Source: Negativibacillus massiliensis
GTDB taxonomy: Bacteria; Bacillota; Clostridia; Oscillospirales; Ruminococcaceae
Assembly (NCBI RefSeq): GCF_900148495.1
Contig: NZ_FTRU01000007.1
Span: 496,001-560,000, forward strand
Length of the DNA: 64,000 bases
Direction: 5' to 3'
Below are positions 9,613 to 18,224 of this stretch, one piece after another (positions within the stretch are counted from its first letter, which is position 1; every line of letters starts with the position of its first letter). The position numbers and the translations under genes are program-made. The notes under the pieces were generated by a model, which was not told the origin of the DNA, did not search any database, and saw nothing but the letters and a program-made list of their open reading frames with translations.

Positions 9613-9933
9613 TTACACCTCGCTTTCTGCAAATTCTCGATATACAACCTCATTTTTTGCTCTGCGCTTGCCTACGGCTTCACTGGGAGCAAGGTCAGGG
9701 TAGGTTGCCTGCACTTTCTGTCTGCTTCTGCGGACAGTTTCAAACCCCGGAAAGCTGCGTCTATCCAGTTCCTTCAAAAACACAGGAACCGTCATGGCAT
9801 GAATGTCGATGCCACGCAGACCGGAATAGTGTTCCAGTACCATCAGGTACAAATGATTGTCGGTATTTCTTGCCTTGTGGTCGTGTTCCAAGATGTTCTT
9901 AACCAGGGCAGATACCGTTTTCAGATTTTCCAA
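9613..9933 (-). CDS. Conserved ICE protein of unknown function
   Basis: 106 residues, no membrane segment or signal peptide; mixed charge with a basic centre (KELDRRSFPGFETVRRSRQK). The start is TTG at 9933, preceded by AAGGAGG. It lies 12 bases downstream of virD4 and 5 bases upstream of the XRE gene, so it is part of the same transcript. Proteins like this are common in Tn1549-type ICEs, but I do not recognise a named domain. Confidence 0.7.
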   Translation of the reverse strand: MENLKTVSALVKNILEHDHKARNTDNHLYLMVLEHYSGLRGIDIHAMTVPVFLKELDRRSFPGFETVRRSRQKVQATYPDLAPSEAVGKRRAKNEVVYREFAESEV

Positions 9934-9945
9934 ACAGAAACCTCC

Positions 9946-12900
9946 TTAATCCGCATCGACTACCACAAACTCATCACCTGCCTTGAGCTTCAACCTTCGA
10001 CTCAGAAACTGCTCAATGTTGAACTCATTTCTCTTATCAAAGTCTGATGTGTACTTATAATTGGGGTGCTGCGTCAGATCGTACTTGTCAGAAAGAAACG
10101 GTCTGACACCACGCAACTGCAAAATACACTTGCTGCCATCCAGAACCGCAAGCTCATCTACGCTCGCAAGGTCTTTGCCTAACTTCTGATAATTCAAGCC
10201 GTAAGACGGGCTGTTACCTCTGGTGTTGGAGGTGTTGTAGGTGTCGATAGTTTCTTTTCCCAATGCCTGATTCAGTTCTTTGAGCGTGGTTGGCTCAGAA
10301 CCACCCAGGAAAATTCGGGAATCCATGTTGCCGATGATGGTATCGGCATTGTCTTTATAAATGGCTTTCAGCTGTGATTGTGCCTGGAGAACAAGGCAAG
10401 CCGATATTTCACGGCTTCGGATTGTCGCTACCAGTTTTTCCAGATTGGGAATCTGACCGATGTTTGCCATCTCATCAATCAAGCAGCGCACATGAACCGG
10501 CAGTCTGCCGCCGTACACATCATCTGCTTTCTCGCACAACAAGTTGAACAGCTGTGTGTAAATCATGGAGATCAAAAAATTAAACGTCGCATCCGTATCT
10601 GACATAATCAGAAAGAGCGCCGTTTTCTTATCTCCGAGAGTATCCAACTGCAACTCGTCATAGGCAGTCACATCTCTGACCTCCTGAATATCAAAAGGAG
10701 CCAGACGAGCGCCGCAGGAAATCAAAATCGACTTAGCGGTCTTGCCGGCAGCCAGCTTGTATTTTTTATACTGACGGACTGCAAAGTGATTCGGCTTTTT
10801 CTTTTCCAGGGCTTCAAACATCAGATCCACCGGGTTCTGGAACTCCTCATCATCTTCCCGCACCTCCATTGCGTTCAGGAACTCAATCAGGGTGGAGAAA
10901 TTCTGTTCCTCAACCGGAGCTTCATAGTGGATATATCCGATCAAGGCACAGTAGAGCAGCGTTTCCGCCTATAGTGATAGGTAATCCTTTGAGGTTATCG
11001 CCGGATTTTCCCCCACTCCACACCGGACATGCGACTTTCACCGCATCCGGCGTTCCATCGGTTGTTTTCACAAGCATTTAATCAATCTCCAAATGAAAAT
11101 ATTATATTTCTATTGCTGACAAACCAGCCTGCTCACGCAAACTGTTCACTTTTAACATCAGTTCCTTTGTCGCCTTGAAAGTATCAGCTATCGCTTTCAG
11201 CTCATTTTGCGGACAATCTTGCAGAAGCGGAAGAAATCTCTCGTGGAACAAAATCATATTCTGATAGCGTTCCTTACCGCCCATTTCTGCCGGAGTTTTT
11301 AGCCAACATACTATTTCAGCCGCATTTTCAAAAAGTTCTCCGCATAATGCACATTTTCCACGCTGAGCAGAAAATAATGAAATCCTGCTGTCTGTGAGTT
11401 CTGTGCTTCGACCACCAGACGGTTGGCTTCTCAAACCAGTCAGAACAAATGAGTTTAGACTTAGGTTCGTGTGTATCAATGCCCGCCCGTCAGCCGTGTA
11501 ACTGCATACTGCCGTTTTCTTCGCCATTGGTATCTTGTTCTTGATGTAAGCAATAGGGTAGATTGGTTGGTCGATTCCTGATACATACCGCACCATTGCC
11601 GACTTTCCAAACCGTTCCTTTTCGCTCTGGGTCATAGTGCCGCCCTCACGAACAAGTTTGCACCCGGTTTCTGTATTGAGCCGATTTGTTAAAACCGTCA
11701 TAACCTGCCTATGGATTTTCCTGCAATCAATGCTGATACAGGTAGCAAGCTGATAATAATTCTGTATTCCAAGAACCATTGAATTGTATATCCGTATTTC
11801 GTCCAAAGGTCTTTTTCCCTCGGACGGTCTGGCAATTCGTTTTGCTTGCTCCACCAGTTTTTGGCGTTCCAGCTCTAACTTTTTGTCGCAGATGTGGGAT
11901 TGCACGATGTACTTATTGCTTTTCGGTCTGACCCGTATCTTGAATCCGAGAAATTCTGAATAGCGTTTTCTGACATTGACTATCCTTGTTTTCTCCGGCG
12001 ATACTTCGAGCCTCAACCTCTCGGTTATCCACTCCGTTACAGCTTCTTTTGTTCTCAGAGCGTCCTCTTTGTTCCGACAGAAGATTCTAAAATCATCTGC
12101 ATACCGCACGATATACATTTCTTTCAGACCCGTTTTCCTCATTTTGAGAAATGCTTTGCTCCGGTCAAAAGTAATCGAGTTTCCGATTTTTCTCTCATAC
12201 CCGTATTCCTTTACAAGTGGGTGGTTCTGCCATTGGCTCTCTATCCATTTATCCAACTCATTCAACACGATATTGGCAAGCAGTGGTGAAATGATACCAC
12301 CCTGCGGCGTGCCCCGGTCTGGAATGATAGTAGAGCCGTCCGGCATTTTAATCGGTGCTTTCAGAATCCGCTTGATAATAAAAATCAACTGCTTATCATG
12401 TATTCCCAATGCCCATATTTGCCGCACCAACTTACTGTGATTTACATTATCGAAAAAGCCTTTAATGTCAAACTCAATCACATAGTGCAGATTCATGCGT
12501 TGGAGCATGGTGTAGGTTCTCTGCATTGCGTGTTCAACGGAACGGTTTGGACGAAATCCATAACTGTTATCGCTGAATTTTGCTTCGCAGATTGGTTCCA
12601 GAACCTGCTTGATACATTGCTGTATCAGTCTGTCCCAGATACAGGGAATGCCTAACGGGCGAGTTTTTCCGTTTGGTTTTGGAATGTCTTTGCGTCTGAC
12701 CGGCTTTGGACGGTATCCGTGCTGACTTCCTGTGACAATAAACCTCACTTTCTCAACAACTGTTTCGGGCGGCAAACACCCGATGTCACTGATGTTTTTG
12801 TTGTCTGTTCCTGCTGTGTAGCTTCCTCCGTTTGCTTTGATGTTTCGATATGCCAGAAGAATGTTGTCCCGACTAAGTATCATATCCATAAGGTCGGTAA

Positions 12901-14438
12901 AAGTATCTCCGTCCATACTTCGGCGATAAAGTTCGTCAAAGGATGGTTGCATACCGTAATACTCGGCGTGTCGTAAATCATCTACACATAGATTTTTGCT
13001 TTTCTTTGGCATAAGGCATCACCTCCTTTTGCGAAAGTGACCCTTTTGGTCTTACTCGAATCCTTATGTTGGATTGAATAATGCCTGCTTATTCCAACCG
13101 ACTTGTGACCATTCCTCCACTCTCATTACAAGAGTTTCACAGGTTCAATCACTACTTTTCAGCAACAGTTCGTCTGCTTATTGTTCTTCGCCAGACTATT
13201 CCTTGCGGAATCTGCTGCCTTTCCTCGTTCCGATAGTTCTATCTGTACATACATACCCTTAGGTTCCTGCTATAGACCTGCCGGCTTGCCTGTGCCTGTA
13301 ACACAGCATGGTCGTTCGTAGGGCAAATTTCTACTAAACCACACCGACTGCGCTTTAACGCACCCACGCATTTCTGCGTGGTCTTCTTTTAGACCTGTAC
13401 ATTCGCAGGTTCGTCAGTCCGCCCGCCAAAGCGAACATTCTAACCATAGGTATCTTGTAGACCCTCGGCTTATAGGTAACACAGTCTGCCTCCAGACCGC
13501 TTTCGACCACTTTAGGCAGTGGTTACGGTTACTCTCAGCCTTTGTCATGGGGCTTCGTACACAAGCCATTACAGCCAATGCACGCCCATCAAGGGTAGGC
13601 GTTTCAGAGCGTTACCCCGTCATTCCACCTATCAAACTACCAGTTCTCCGAACAACGGAAAACCGTTGCTCGTGCGCAGACTTTTTACCGTCTGCGAACG
13701 AGTCGCACTCGTCCAGAACTCATCACCGGCTTTTCCATCACCCTTTGTGTTGGCAATCAGCGTTGTCACCAGTTTCAGAATGTCTTTTTCTGAATGGATA
13801 TAGGCAAATGGGTTATAGTGCATCGACTTCTGAAAGTTGATGGTGTTGAAAATCTTGATGGTGTAGCCATGCTTCAAAAGGGCGTTGCCGCACTCAATCA
13901 CGATGCTGCCTTTCGGGTCAGTGACCACATAGGAACTGTGCATCTGGAGAAGGTTTGGCTTCAACCAAAAGCGAGTTTTACCGGAACCCGAACCGCCGAT
14001 AATCAGAACATTCTTATTTCGGGCATTGGCAGGATTCTTCGGGCGATTGCTCATCATCAGCCGCTCCGTTTTCGTCAGGATCACATTGTCCTCGAACTTT
14101 GGTGCAATAAACGGCTCAATATCTTTTGCCGTTCCCCAACGAGCAGAACCGTACTCAACATTGTGTCGGTACTTCTTTGCGTTTTTGCCTTTTAGATAGA
14201 CAGCCAGCCGAAGTCCTGCGCCGCAGAGAATACCAATCAGCAAATCCAACGGGTGAAAGCTGGGAAACGGATTGTTCAGGGCTATCGGAAGGGCATGAAA
14301 AAAGCTGAGGATTTTCGCAGATGAATCTGCCCCCTCAGCCAATCTCCATGCTTCTCCTAAATTCGTAGCGAACAACCCTACCAGAAAATACGGTAAATTC
14401 AGAATCAGGAGCTTTTTCATTTTTCTCTTATCCATCAC
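9946..14438 (-). CDS. virD4: VirD4/TraG-type coupling protein, split by a group II intron
   Basis: Exon 1 is 14438-13709 (730 nt) and exon 2 is 10970-9946 (1,025 nt). Joined, they give a 584-residue coupling ATPase with the split codon AAG (Lys) in GDEFWTKAETLLYCALIGYI, the usual conserved sequence of this family. Walker A IGGSGSGKT is at about 147-155 in exon 1; Walker B with DEMANIGQIPNL is in exon 2. Two N-terminal membrane helices precede the ATPase domain. It docks the relaxosome DNA onto the secretion channel. The start is GTG 14438 overlapping the pcfB stop, or ATG 14435. Without splicing the protein would lack the Walker B half. Confidence 0.92.
10971..13708 (-). mobile_element. Group II intron 2, inserted in virD4
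   Basis: 2,738 bp. It begins GTGCGACTCG at 13708 and ends ...TATCACTAT at 10971. Domain V at about 11017-11055 reads GCCGGATGCG / CGCATGTCCGG around GTGAAAGT on the minus strand, nearly the same as intron 1 with compensatory stem changes. Bases 13708-13013 are structured domains I-III, and 11101-10971 the 3' domains. It is a relative, not a copy, of intron 1. It lies in sense orientation, and exon joining restores virD4 exactly. Confidence 0.93.
11102..13012 (-). CDS. ltrA: Group II intron reverse transcriptase/maturase, HNH domain degenerate
   Basis: 636 residues. The reverse transcriptase has EFDIKGFFDN, RGTPQGGIISPLLAN and IVRYADDFRIF (YADD at about 304-307), followed by maturase domain X. 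The C-terminal region keeps the GKCALCGELF start of an HNH module. Where the related protein at 6394-8280 has CHHKVP it has CWLKTP, and it also lacks the last His. DNA cleavage is therefore probably lost while splicing help and reverse transcription are probably kept (inference). ATG at 13012 follows AAAAGGAGG. Confidence 0.92.
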   Translation of the reverse strand: MPKKSKNLCVDDLRHAEYYGMQPSFDELYRRSMDGDTFTDLMDMILSRDNILLAYRNIKANGGSYTAGTDNKNISDIGCLPPETVVEKVRFIVTGSQHGYRPKPVRRKDIPKPNGKTRPLGIPCIWDRLIQQCIKQVLEPICEAKFSDNSYGFRPNRSVEHAMQRTYTMLQRMNLHYVIEFDIKGFFDNVNHSKLVRQIWALGIHDKQLIFIIKRILKAPIKMPDGSTIIPDRGTPQGGIISPLLANIVLNELDKWIESQWQNHPLVKEYGYERKIGNSITFDRSKAFLKMRKTGLKEMYIVRYADDFRIFCRNKEDALRTKEAVTEWITERLRLEVSPEKTRIVNVRKRYSEFLGFKIRVRPKSNKYIVQSHICDKKLELERQKLVEQAKRIARPSEGKRPLDEIRIYNSMVLGIQNYYQLATCISIDCRKIHRQVMTVLTNRLNTETGCKLVREGGTMTQSEKERFGKSAMVRYVSGIDQPIYPIAYIKNKIPMAKKTAVCSYTADGRALIHTNLSLNSFVLTGLRSQPSGGRSTELTDSRISLFSAQRGKCALCGELFENAAEIVCWLKTPAEMGGKERYQNMILFHERFLPLLQDCPQNELKAIADTFKATKELMLKVNSLREQAGLSAIEI

Positions 14439-14917
14439 AGATCACGCTCCTGTTTCTTCTCTCGAACCTTCTTCGGAATCGCTGCGACAATTTCCTTGAA
14501 CTTCTTCAGCTGCGCCAGAACGCTCGGCTTTTCATTCTTGGTTAATGCCCTTGCCTGATGTTCCTTGCAGATTGCATCCAAAGCATCTGCATCTTTAGAA
14601 CGGACAAAAACAAGAAACCGGGGAGGATCAACGGACTTATCTTTTCTTACGGCAAAGTCCACGCCATACTTCTTGGCGAGCTTTTCAAAATCACGGATAC
14701 TCTCTTTGTCGATCTCAACATTCGTAGCACCCTGATTCTGTCCCAAAAGCTGTTTCACGGATTGCTTTCCATGAACGGCAGGGTCTCGTGCCTTTTTCAT
14801 CTTCACTTTTTCCCGGTGCTGCAAATACTTGCGGATACCGGCAATGATAGTGCGCCCCGTCAGCTTGGTTGTGCTGATCGCCAGGTTTACTGTTCTGTTT
14901 TCAACTTCTTCCTGCAT
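14435..14917 (-). CDS. PcfB family protein (DUF3801)
   Basis: 160 residues matching the PcfB/DUF3801 family of Gram-positive conjugation modules, which is encoded just upstream of the coupling protein. Visible: a basic stretch (YLQHREKVKMKKARD), the conserved central KQLLGQNQGATNVEI, and a KKYGVDFAVRKDKS...FLVFVRSKDADALDAI core. Some family members help recruit relaxase or accessory proteins to VirD4 (inference). ATG at 14917 follows CAGGAGG; its stop overlaps the virD4 start. Confidence 0.85.
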   Translation of the reverse strand: MQEEVENRTVNLAISTTKLTGRTIIAGIRKYLQHREKVKMKKARDPAVHGKQSVKQLLGQNQGATNVEIDKESIRDFEKLAKKYGVDFAVRKDKSVDPPRFLVFVRSKDADALDAICKEHQARALTKNEKPSVLAQLKKFKEIVAAIPKKVREKKQERDL

Positions 14918-14953
14918 GATTCATCACCTCCTGCAAGCAGTAGAGTGAACAGA

Positions 14954-15262
14954 TTATCGTGCCATATCTCTGTGGTCGTAATACAGATTGCCCTTGGCAA
15001 CTGCGGCATGGCTGATAATCTTGATATTGCCAGCTTTCTGGTTATCCAGAGCCTTCTGATAACCCACATCGCTCAAATACAGGCGATTTCTTTCGCCTTT
15101 CCAACCGACAGGCGATTCATCGGTCAGCACATCGAAAATAATCATGTGCTTGGTGGCGTCATCAAATCGTGCCAAGTCCATATAGGTATGTCCCTGGTAC
15201 TCCTTGGCACCATCCTGAATCCGCTTTCGCTCCATCAGCTCTCCAATCGTCGAATTTCTTTG
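14954..15262 (-). CDS. Hypothetical ICE protein, 102 residues
   Basis: The ATG at 15262 (MQRNSTIGELMERKR) lies five bases after AAGGAGG, better than in-frame starts further upstream. It is a soluble, mixed-charge protein with no recognised domain and no signal peptide. Its 5' end is immediately downstream of the DUF3846 gene. It is probably one of the small accessory or anti-defence-type genes that fill this position in Tn1549-like elements, but that is inference from place only. Confidence 0.65.
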   Translation of the reverse strand, partial: QRNSTIGELMERKRIQDGAKEYQGHTYMDLARFDDATKHMIIFDVLTDESPVGWKGERNRLYLSDVGYQKALDNQKAGNIKIISHAAVAKGNLYYDHRDMAR

Positions 15263-15275
15263 CATAAGAACCTCC

Positions 15276-15917
15276 TTACAGAACATCTCGGTCAGGGTTA
15301 CTTTTGTGGGGAACCGAATCAGCTTTGACAGGTGCATCTTCTTTCTTCACCATGTCATCCGGCAGGGGAAGCGCCATAATGCTGCGCCCCATGCGTACAA
15401 AAGTCTCAGGCTGATGAAAGTGTTCCTCAAACTGCTTCATCAGTTCCGGGGACAGAGAACAAAAATCATCCTCGCCCAATCCCACAACCAGAAAATCACC
15501 GGCGATAATGTCATAAATATCGCCGTCATCATCACGCAGCGCACGGTTCAGTTCTTTGCCTACGAGTTTACCTTCGTCGTGCATCACCAGTGCAACCGGC
15601 TCATTGAACGGATAAGTTGCCTCAATATCGCCACCTACGGCTTTCTGCAAATCCTCCAGCTCACAGCCGATCTGCACAGCCTGCGGATACATGAACGGCT
15701 TTACCAGCAACACATTCATGGTATCTGCCTGTTCTTTCTGAACCTCCCGTTCCTCGGTCGTGCCGAACGCAACACCGGTAAAGTTTTCGGAGTCCAGAAT
15801 GTACTCCGAATTGTAATAAGCGGCTCTAACCTGTTCCTCTGCCGCATCGTGAGATTCTGCTTGCACCGTAACCGTTTTCTCCAAGGTTTCGGTGATCTTC
15901 ACATCGTATTCTTTCAA
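15276..15917 (-). CDS. DpnD/PcfM-like plus DUF3846 protein
   Basis: 213 residues. The first ~55 residues (MKEYDVKITETLEKTVTVQA ... AAYYNSEYILDSENFTGVAF) look like the DpnD/PcfM small fold. Residues about 65-165 match DUF3846 (MNVLLVKPFMYPQAVQIG ... DEGKLVGKELNRAL ... DIIAGDFLVVG), an ICE/phage domain of unknown function. The start is TTG at 15917, eight bases after CGGAGGT. It is one of the accessory genes between the partition genes and pcfB. Confidence 0.75.
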   Translation of the reverse strand: MKEYDVKITETLEKTVTVQAESHDAAEEQVRAAYYNSEYILDSENFTGVAFGTTEEREVQKEQADTMNVLLVKPFMYPQAVQIGCELEDLQKAVGGDIEATYPFNEPVALVMHDEGKLVGKELNRALRDDDGDIYDIIAGDFLVVGLGEDDFCSLSPELMKQFEEHFHQPETFVRMGRSIMALPLPDDMVKKEDAPVKADSVPHKSNPDRDVL

Positions 15918-15971
15918 GTTTCGATACCTCCGTTTCTTTGGAAATAAGAAAAGCGACCATCCATGAACCTG

Positions 15972-16499
15972 TTACAGTTCATAAATAGTCGCATCCACAT
16001 CGGCTAAAAGCTCGAACAAGCAAATATCGTCCAGTTCGCAAATCAGGGAACCCATGTCGAAGAAAATATCGTCCTCGCATTCCACCGTAGTAACCACGCT
16101 GCGGTGTTCGTTAAGACAAATGGCTTCTTCCTTGTCCATCGTGATCGTAGACATACAGGACACCACATAGAATGTCATATCTTCTGCTAACCACAGCTCC
16201 TTGCTCTGAATCGTGCGAACTTTTTCATCGCCGCTCATATCTTCTACATAGGACAGAAGCCGCACGGCTCTGCTGTTCAGAAGTACCTTTCCCTGATAGT
16301 CGATACCCTCACCAGCAGAGGACAATACTCGATACTCGCTAATCATCTCGGCATTTTTCTGAAACGACTTTGCCAGAAGCGCAGGAGAAATATCATCGAA
16401 CTCCTCACTGTAGTTTACGAGCATATCTACCATATAATCAGGATCGCAAAGGTCGTAGAGTTCTTCCAAAGCGCCCTGAATGTTTTTGGGTGTAAACAT
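15972..16499 (-). CDS. Hypothetical acidic ICE protein, 175 residues
   Basis: A strongly acidic soluble protein (MFTPKNIQGALEELYDLCDP ...) rich in Asp/Glu, with no signal peptide or membrane segment. I do not recognise a domain. High acidity in ICE-borne proteins sometimes marks DNA mimics such as antirestriction proteins, but nothing here proves that. It starts with ATG eight bases after the parB stop and is likely co-transcribed with parAB. Confidence 0.65.
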   Translation of the reverse strand: MFTPKNIQGALEELYDLCDPDYMVDMLVNYSEEFDDISPALLAKSFQKNAEMISEYRVLSSAGEGIDYQGKVLLNSRAVRLLSYVEDMSGDEKVRTIQSKELWLAEDMTFYVVSCMSTITMDKEEAICLNEHRSVVTTVECEDDIFFDMGSLICELDDICLFELLADVDATIYEL

Positions 16500-16507
16500 T
16501 TTTTACC

Positions 16508-17434
16508 TTACCTTTCCATTGATTTTTCTCTTTTTTTCTGCCATTGCTCCAAAAGCTGAATGATTTTATCCTCCATCTGCTTGTTGGTATAGGACTTCGG
16601 GAAGTATTTTCGCAACGAATCCGTTTTGAAGGTTACTCTGTCCAGCTCTCCCTTCTTGATTTCATTCATAATCTCGCACATCGCATCCAGCGTACACTCG
16701 CCCTCCTGTGCGAGCTTTTTAATTCGCTGTGCTTGCGAAAGGGAAGGAGCTGCTTGAGCATAATCCATTGCAGAAAGAAAATCCTTCTGTTCTTCACTTG
16801 CCAGATAGGAAAGCTCCACCGCAGGATTGAATTTGATCTGACCCGTATCTACCATATCCAGCAGTTCCGGAATCAGTTCGGTCAGACGGATATAACGGTG
16901 TACCTGATTTCTGCTTTCTCCTGCCTCCTGACCGACTATATCCATTGCCTGCAACTTCATCCCAACTTGGGATGAAGTTAAATCGGTGCGTTGACCTTGA
17001 TGTTTAATCGCATCCAGCTTCATCTTATAAGCAAATGCTCTTTCACTCGGCAGGATACTCTCCCTCTGCAAATTCGCATCAACCATCAAAATAATGGCTG
17101 CATCATCGTCCAGGTCACGAACAATCGCAGGCATGGTTTCCTTACCCGCAAGCTCCGATGCCCGGTGCCGCCTGTGACCAGAAACGATTTCATAACCACC
17201 GTCGGGGTCAGGACGGACAATCGCAGGAGTGAGAACTCCGAAATCTCGGACGCTCTCTGCCGTTTTCATCATTTCTTCATCATCAACCACACGGAAGGGG
17301 TGTCCCTCAAAGGGGTGTAGCTCAGAAAGCGGAATTTCCTGCACACGCTCCTGCTGGGCTTCAGCTCTGGATTGATCGGTGGAGAAAATATCATCGTACC
17401 CCTTCAAGCTGATGTTTGCGCCTTTTTTCTGCAT
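16508..17434 (-). CDS. parB: ParB family partition protein
   Basis: 308 residues. The ParB N-terminal nuclease-like/CTPase domain is at about 30-120, with the hallmark SGHRRHRA and the upstream LHPFEGHPFRVVDDEEM. A helix-turn-helix region follows (VGQEAGESRNQVHRYIRLTE), then a C-terminal dimerisation part. It partners the ParA encoded just upstream, for segregation or maintenance of the excised, replicating ICE. ATG at 17434, after GAAGGAGG within parA; the two genes overlap by 44 bases. A 27-bp palindrome lies inside the coding sequence at 16953-16979. Confidence 0.9.
   Translation of the reverse strand: MQKKGANISLKGYDDIFSTDQSRAEAQQERVQEIPLSELHPFEGHPFRVVDDEEMMKTAESVRDFGVLTPAIVRPDPDGGYEIVSGHRRHRASELAGKETMPAIVRDLDDDAAIILMVDANLQRESILPSERAFAYKMKLDAIKHQGQRTDLTSSQVGMKLQAMDIVGQEAGESRNQVHRYIRLTELIPELLDMVDTGQIKFNPAVELSYLASEEQKDFLSAMDYAQAAPSLSQAQRIKKLAQEGECTLDAMCEIMNEIKKGELDRVTFKTDSLRKYFPKSYTNKQMEDKIIQLLEQWQKKREKSMER
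16953..16979. repeat. Perfect 27-bp palindrome inside parB (possible parS/operator)
   Basis: 13-base arms AACTTCATCCCAA and TTGGGATGAAGTT flank a single C with no mismatch. It lies in the coding sequence just before the helix-turn-helix region of parB. A perfect inverted repeat of this length in a coding region is unlikely by chance. A ParB binding site is the simplest idea, unproven. Confidence 0.5.
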
Positions 17435-18218
17435 TGTTTAACACCTCCTTCGTCAGAATTTTATAGGCTTCGGCAACTTTGCCTTTGGGATCATGCTTGA
17501 AGATACTGGTTCCCTCTGCGCTGATTTCCTCTGCACGGACAGAGCGGGGAATGTCGGTCTTGTAAACCTTCAGCTTTCCGCCGTAGCTCTCCCGAATCAG
17601 ATTGCTGATGTCTTTGGAGTAGTTGGTGCGGCTGTCCACCATCGTCAGAAGAATCCCTTCAATCCTCAGTTTCGGGTTGATTTGCCTCTTGACCTTGTTG
17701 ATGGTTCCAAGCAGCTGTTCCAGACCCTTTGCAGGAAGGTATGCTGCCTGAACCGGTATCAGCACATTGTCGGCAGCTGCCAACGCATTGACGGTCAGCA
17801 TACCCAAAGACGGCATACAGTCAAGAAGAATGTAATCATAATTCTGTTTGACTGTATCCAGGTATTGCCGGAGAATGGTTTCCCGGCTCATGGCATTGAC
17901 CAGTGCTACCTCCATACCTGAGAGTTCGATGTTGGACGGCACCAAATCAACGCCCTCCGGATGATGAAGAATCCCTTCATCGGGAGTAATAGGGTTTTCC
18001 ATCATAATCTTTCCCATCAGATCGGAAAGTGTCGGAGACAGATCATCCGGGCAGGGATTGCCCAAACTGACCGTCAGGGAAGCCTGGGGATCGGTGTCTA
18101 CCAGAAGCACCTTTTTTCCTTCAAGAGCCAAGCCAACGCCCAGATTCTCGGTGGTGGTGGTCTTTCCAGTGCCTCCTTTCTGATTGACCACCGCAATGAT
18201 GGTTGCTTTTTTCGACAT
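17391..18218 (-). CDS. parA: ParA/Soj-type partition ATPase
   Basis: 275 residues. The deviant Walker A KGGTGKTTTTENLG is at about 14-27, with DTDPQASLT and a Walker B region YDYILLDCMPSLGMLTVNAL, as in Soj/ParA proteins. It drives positioning of ParB-bound DNA. ATG at 18218 with GGAAGGAGAG upstream. It lies 6 bases after repA and overlaps parB, forming a repA-parA-parB maintenance block typical of Tn1549-like ICEs that replicate after excision. Confidence 0.93.
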   Translation of the reverse strand: MSKKATIIAVVNQKGGTGKTTTTENLGVGLALEGKKVLLVDTDPQASLTVSLGNPCPDDLSPTLSDLMGKIMMENPITPDEGILHHPEGVDLVPSNIELSGMEVALVNAMSRETILRQYLDTVKQNYDYILLDCMPSLGMLTVNALAAADNVLIPVQAAYLPAKGLEQLLGTINKVKRQINPKLRIEGILLTMVDSRTNYSKDISNLIRESYGGKLKVYKTDIPRSVRAEEISAEGTSIFKHDPKGKVAEAYKILTKEVLNNAEKRRKHQLEGVR

Positions 18219-18224
18219 TTATCG

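Noticed and set aside
13074-13680. Small frames within the 5' part of intron 2
   Set aside because: Same reason: intron RNA domains. The frames start in stem regions and have no known product.
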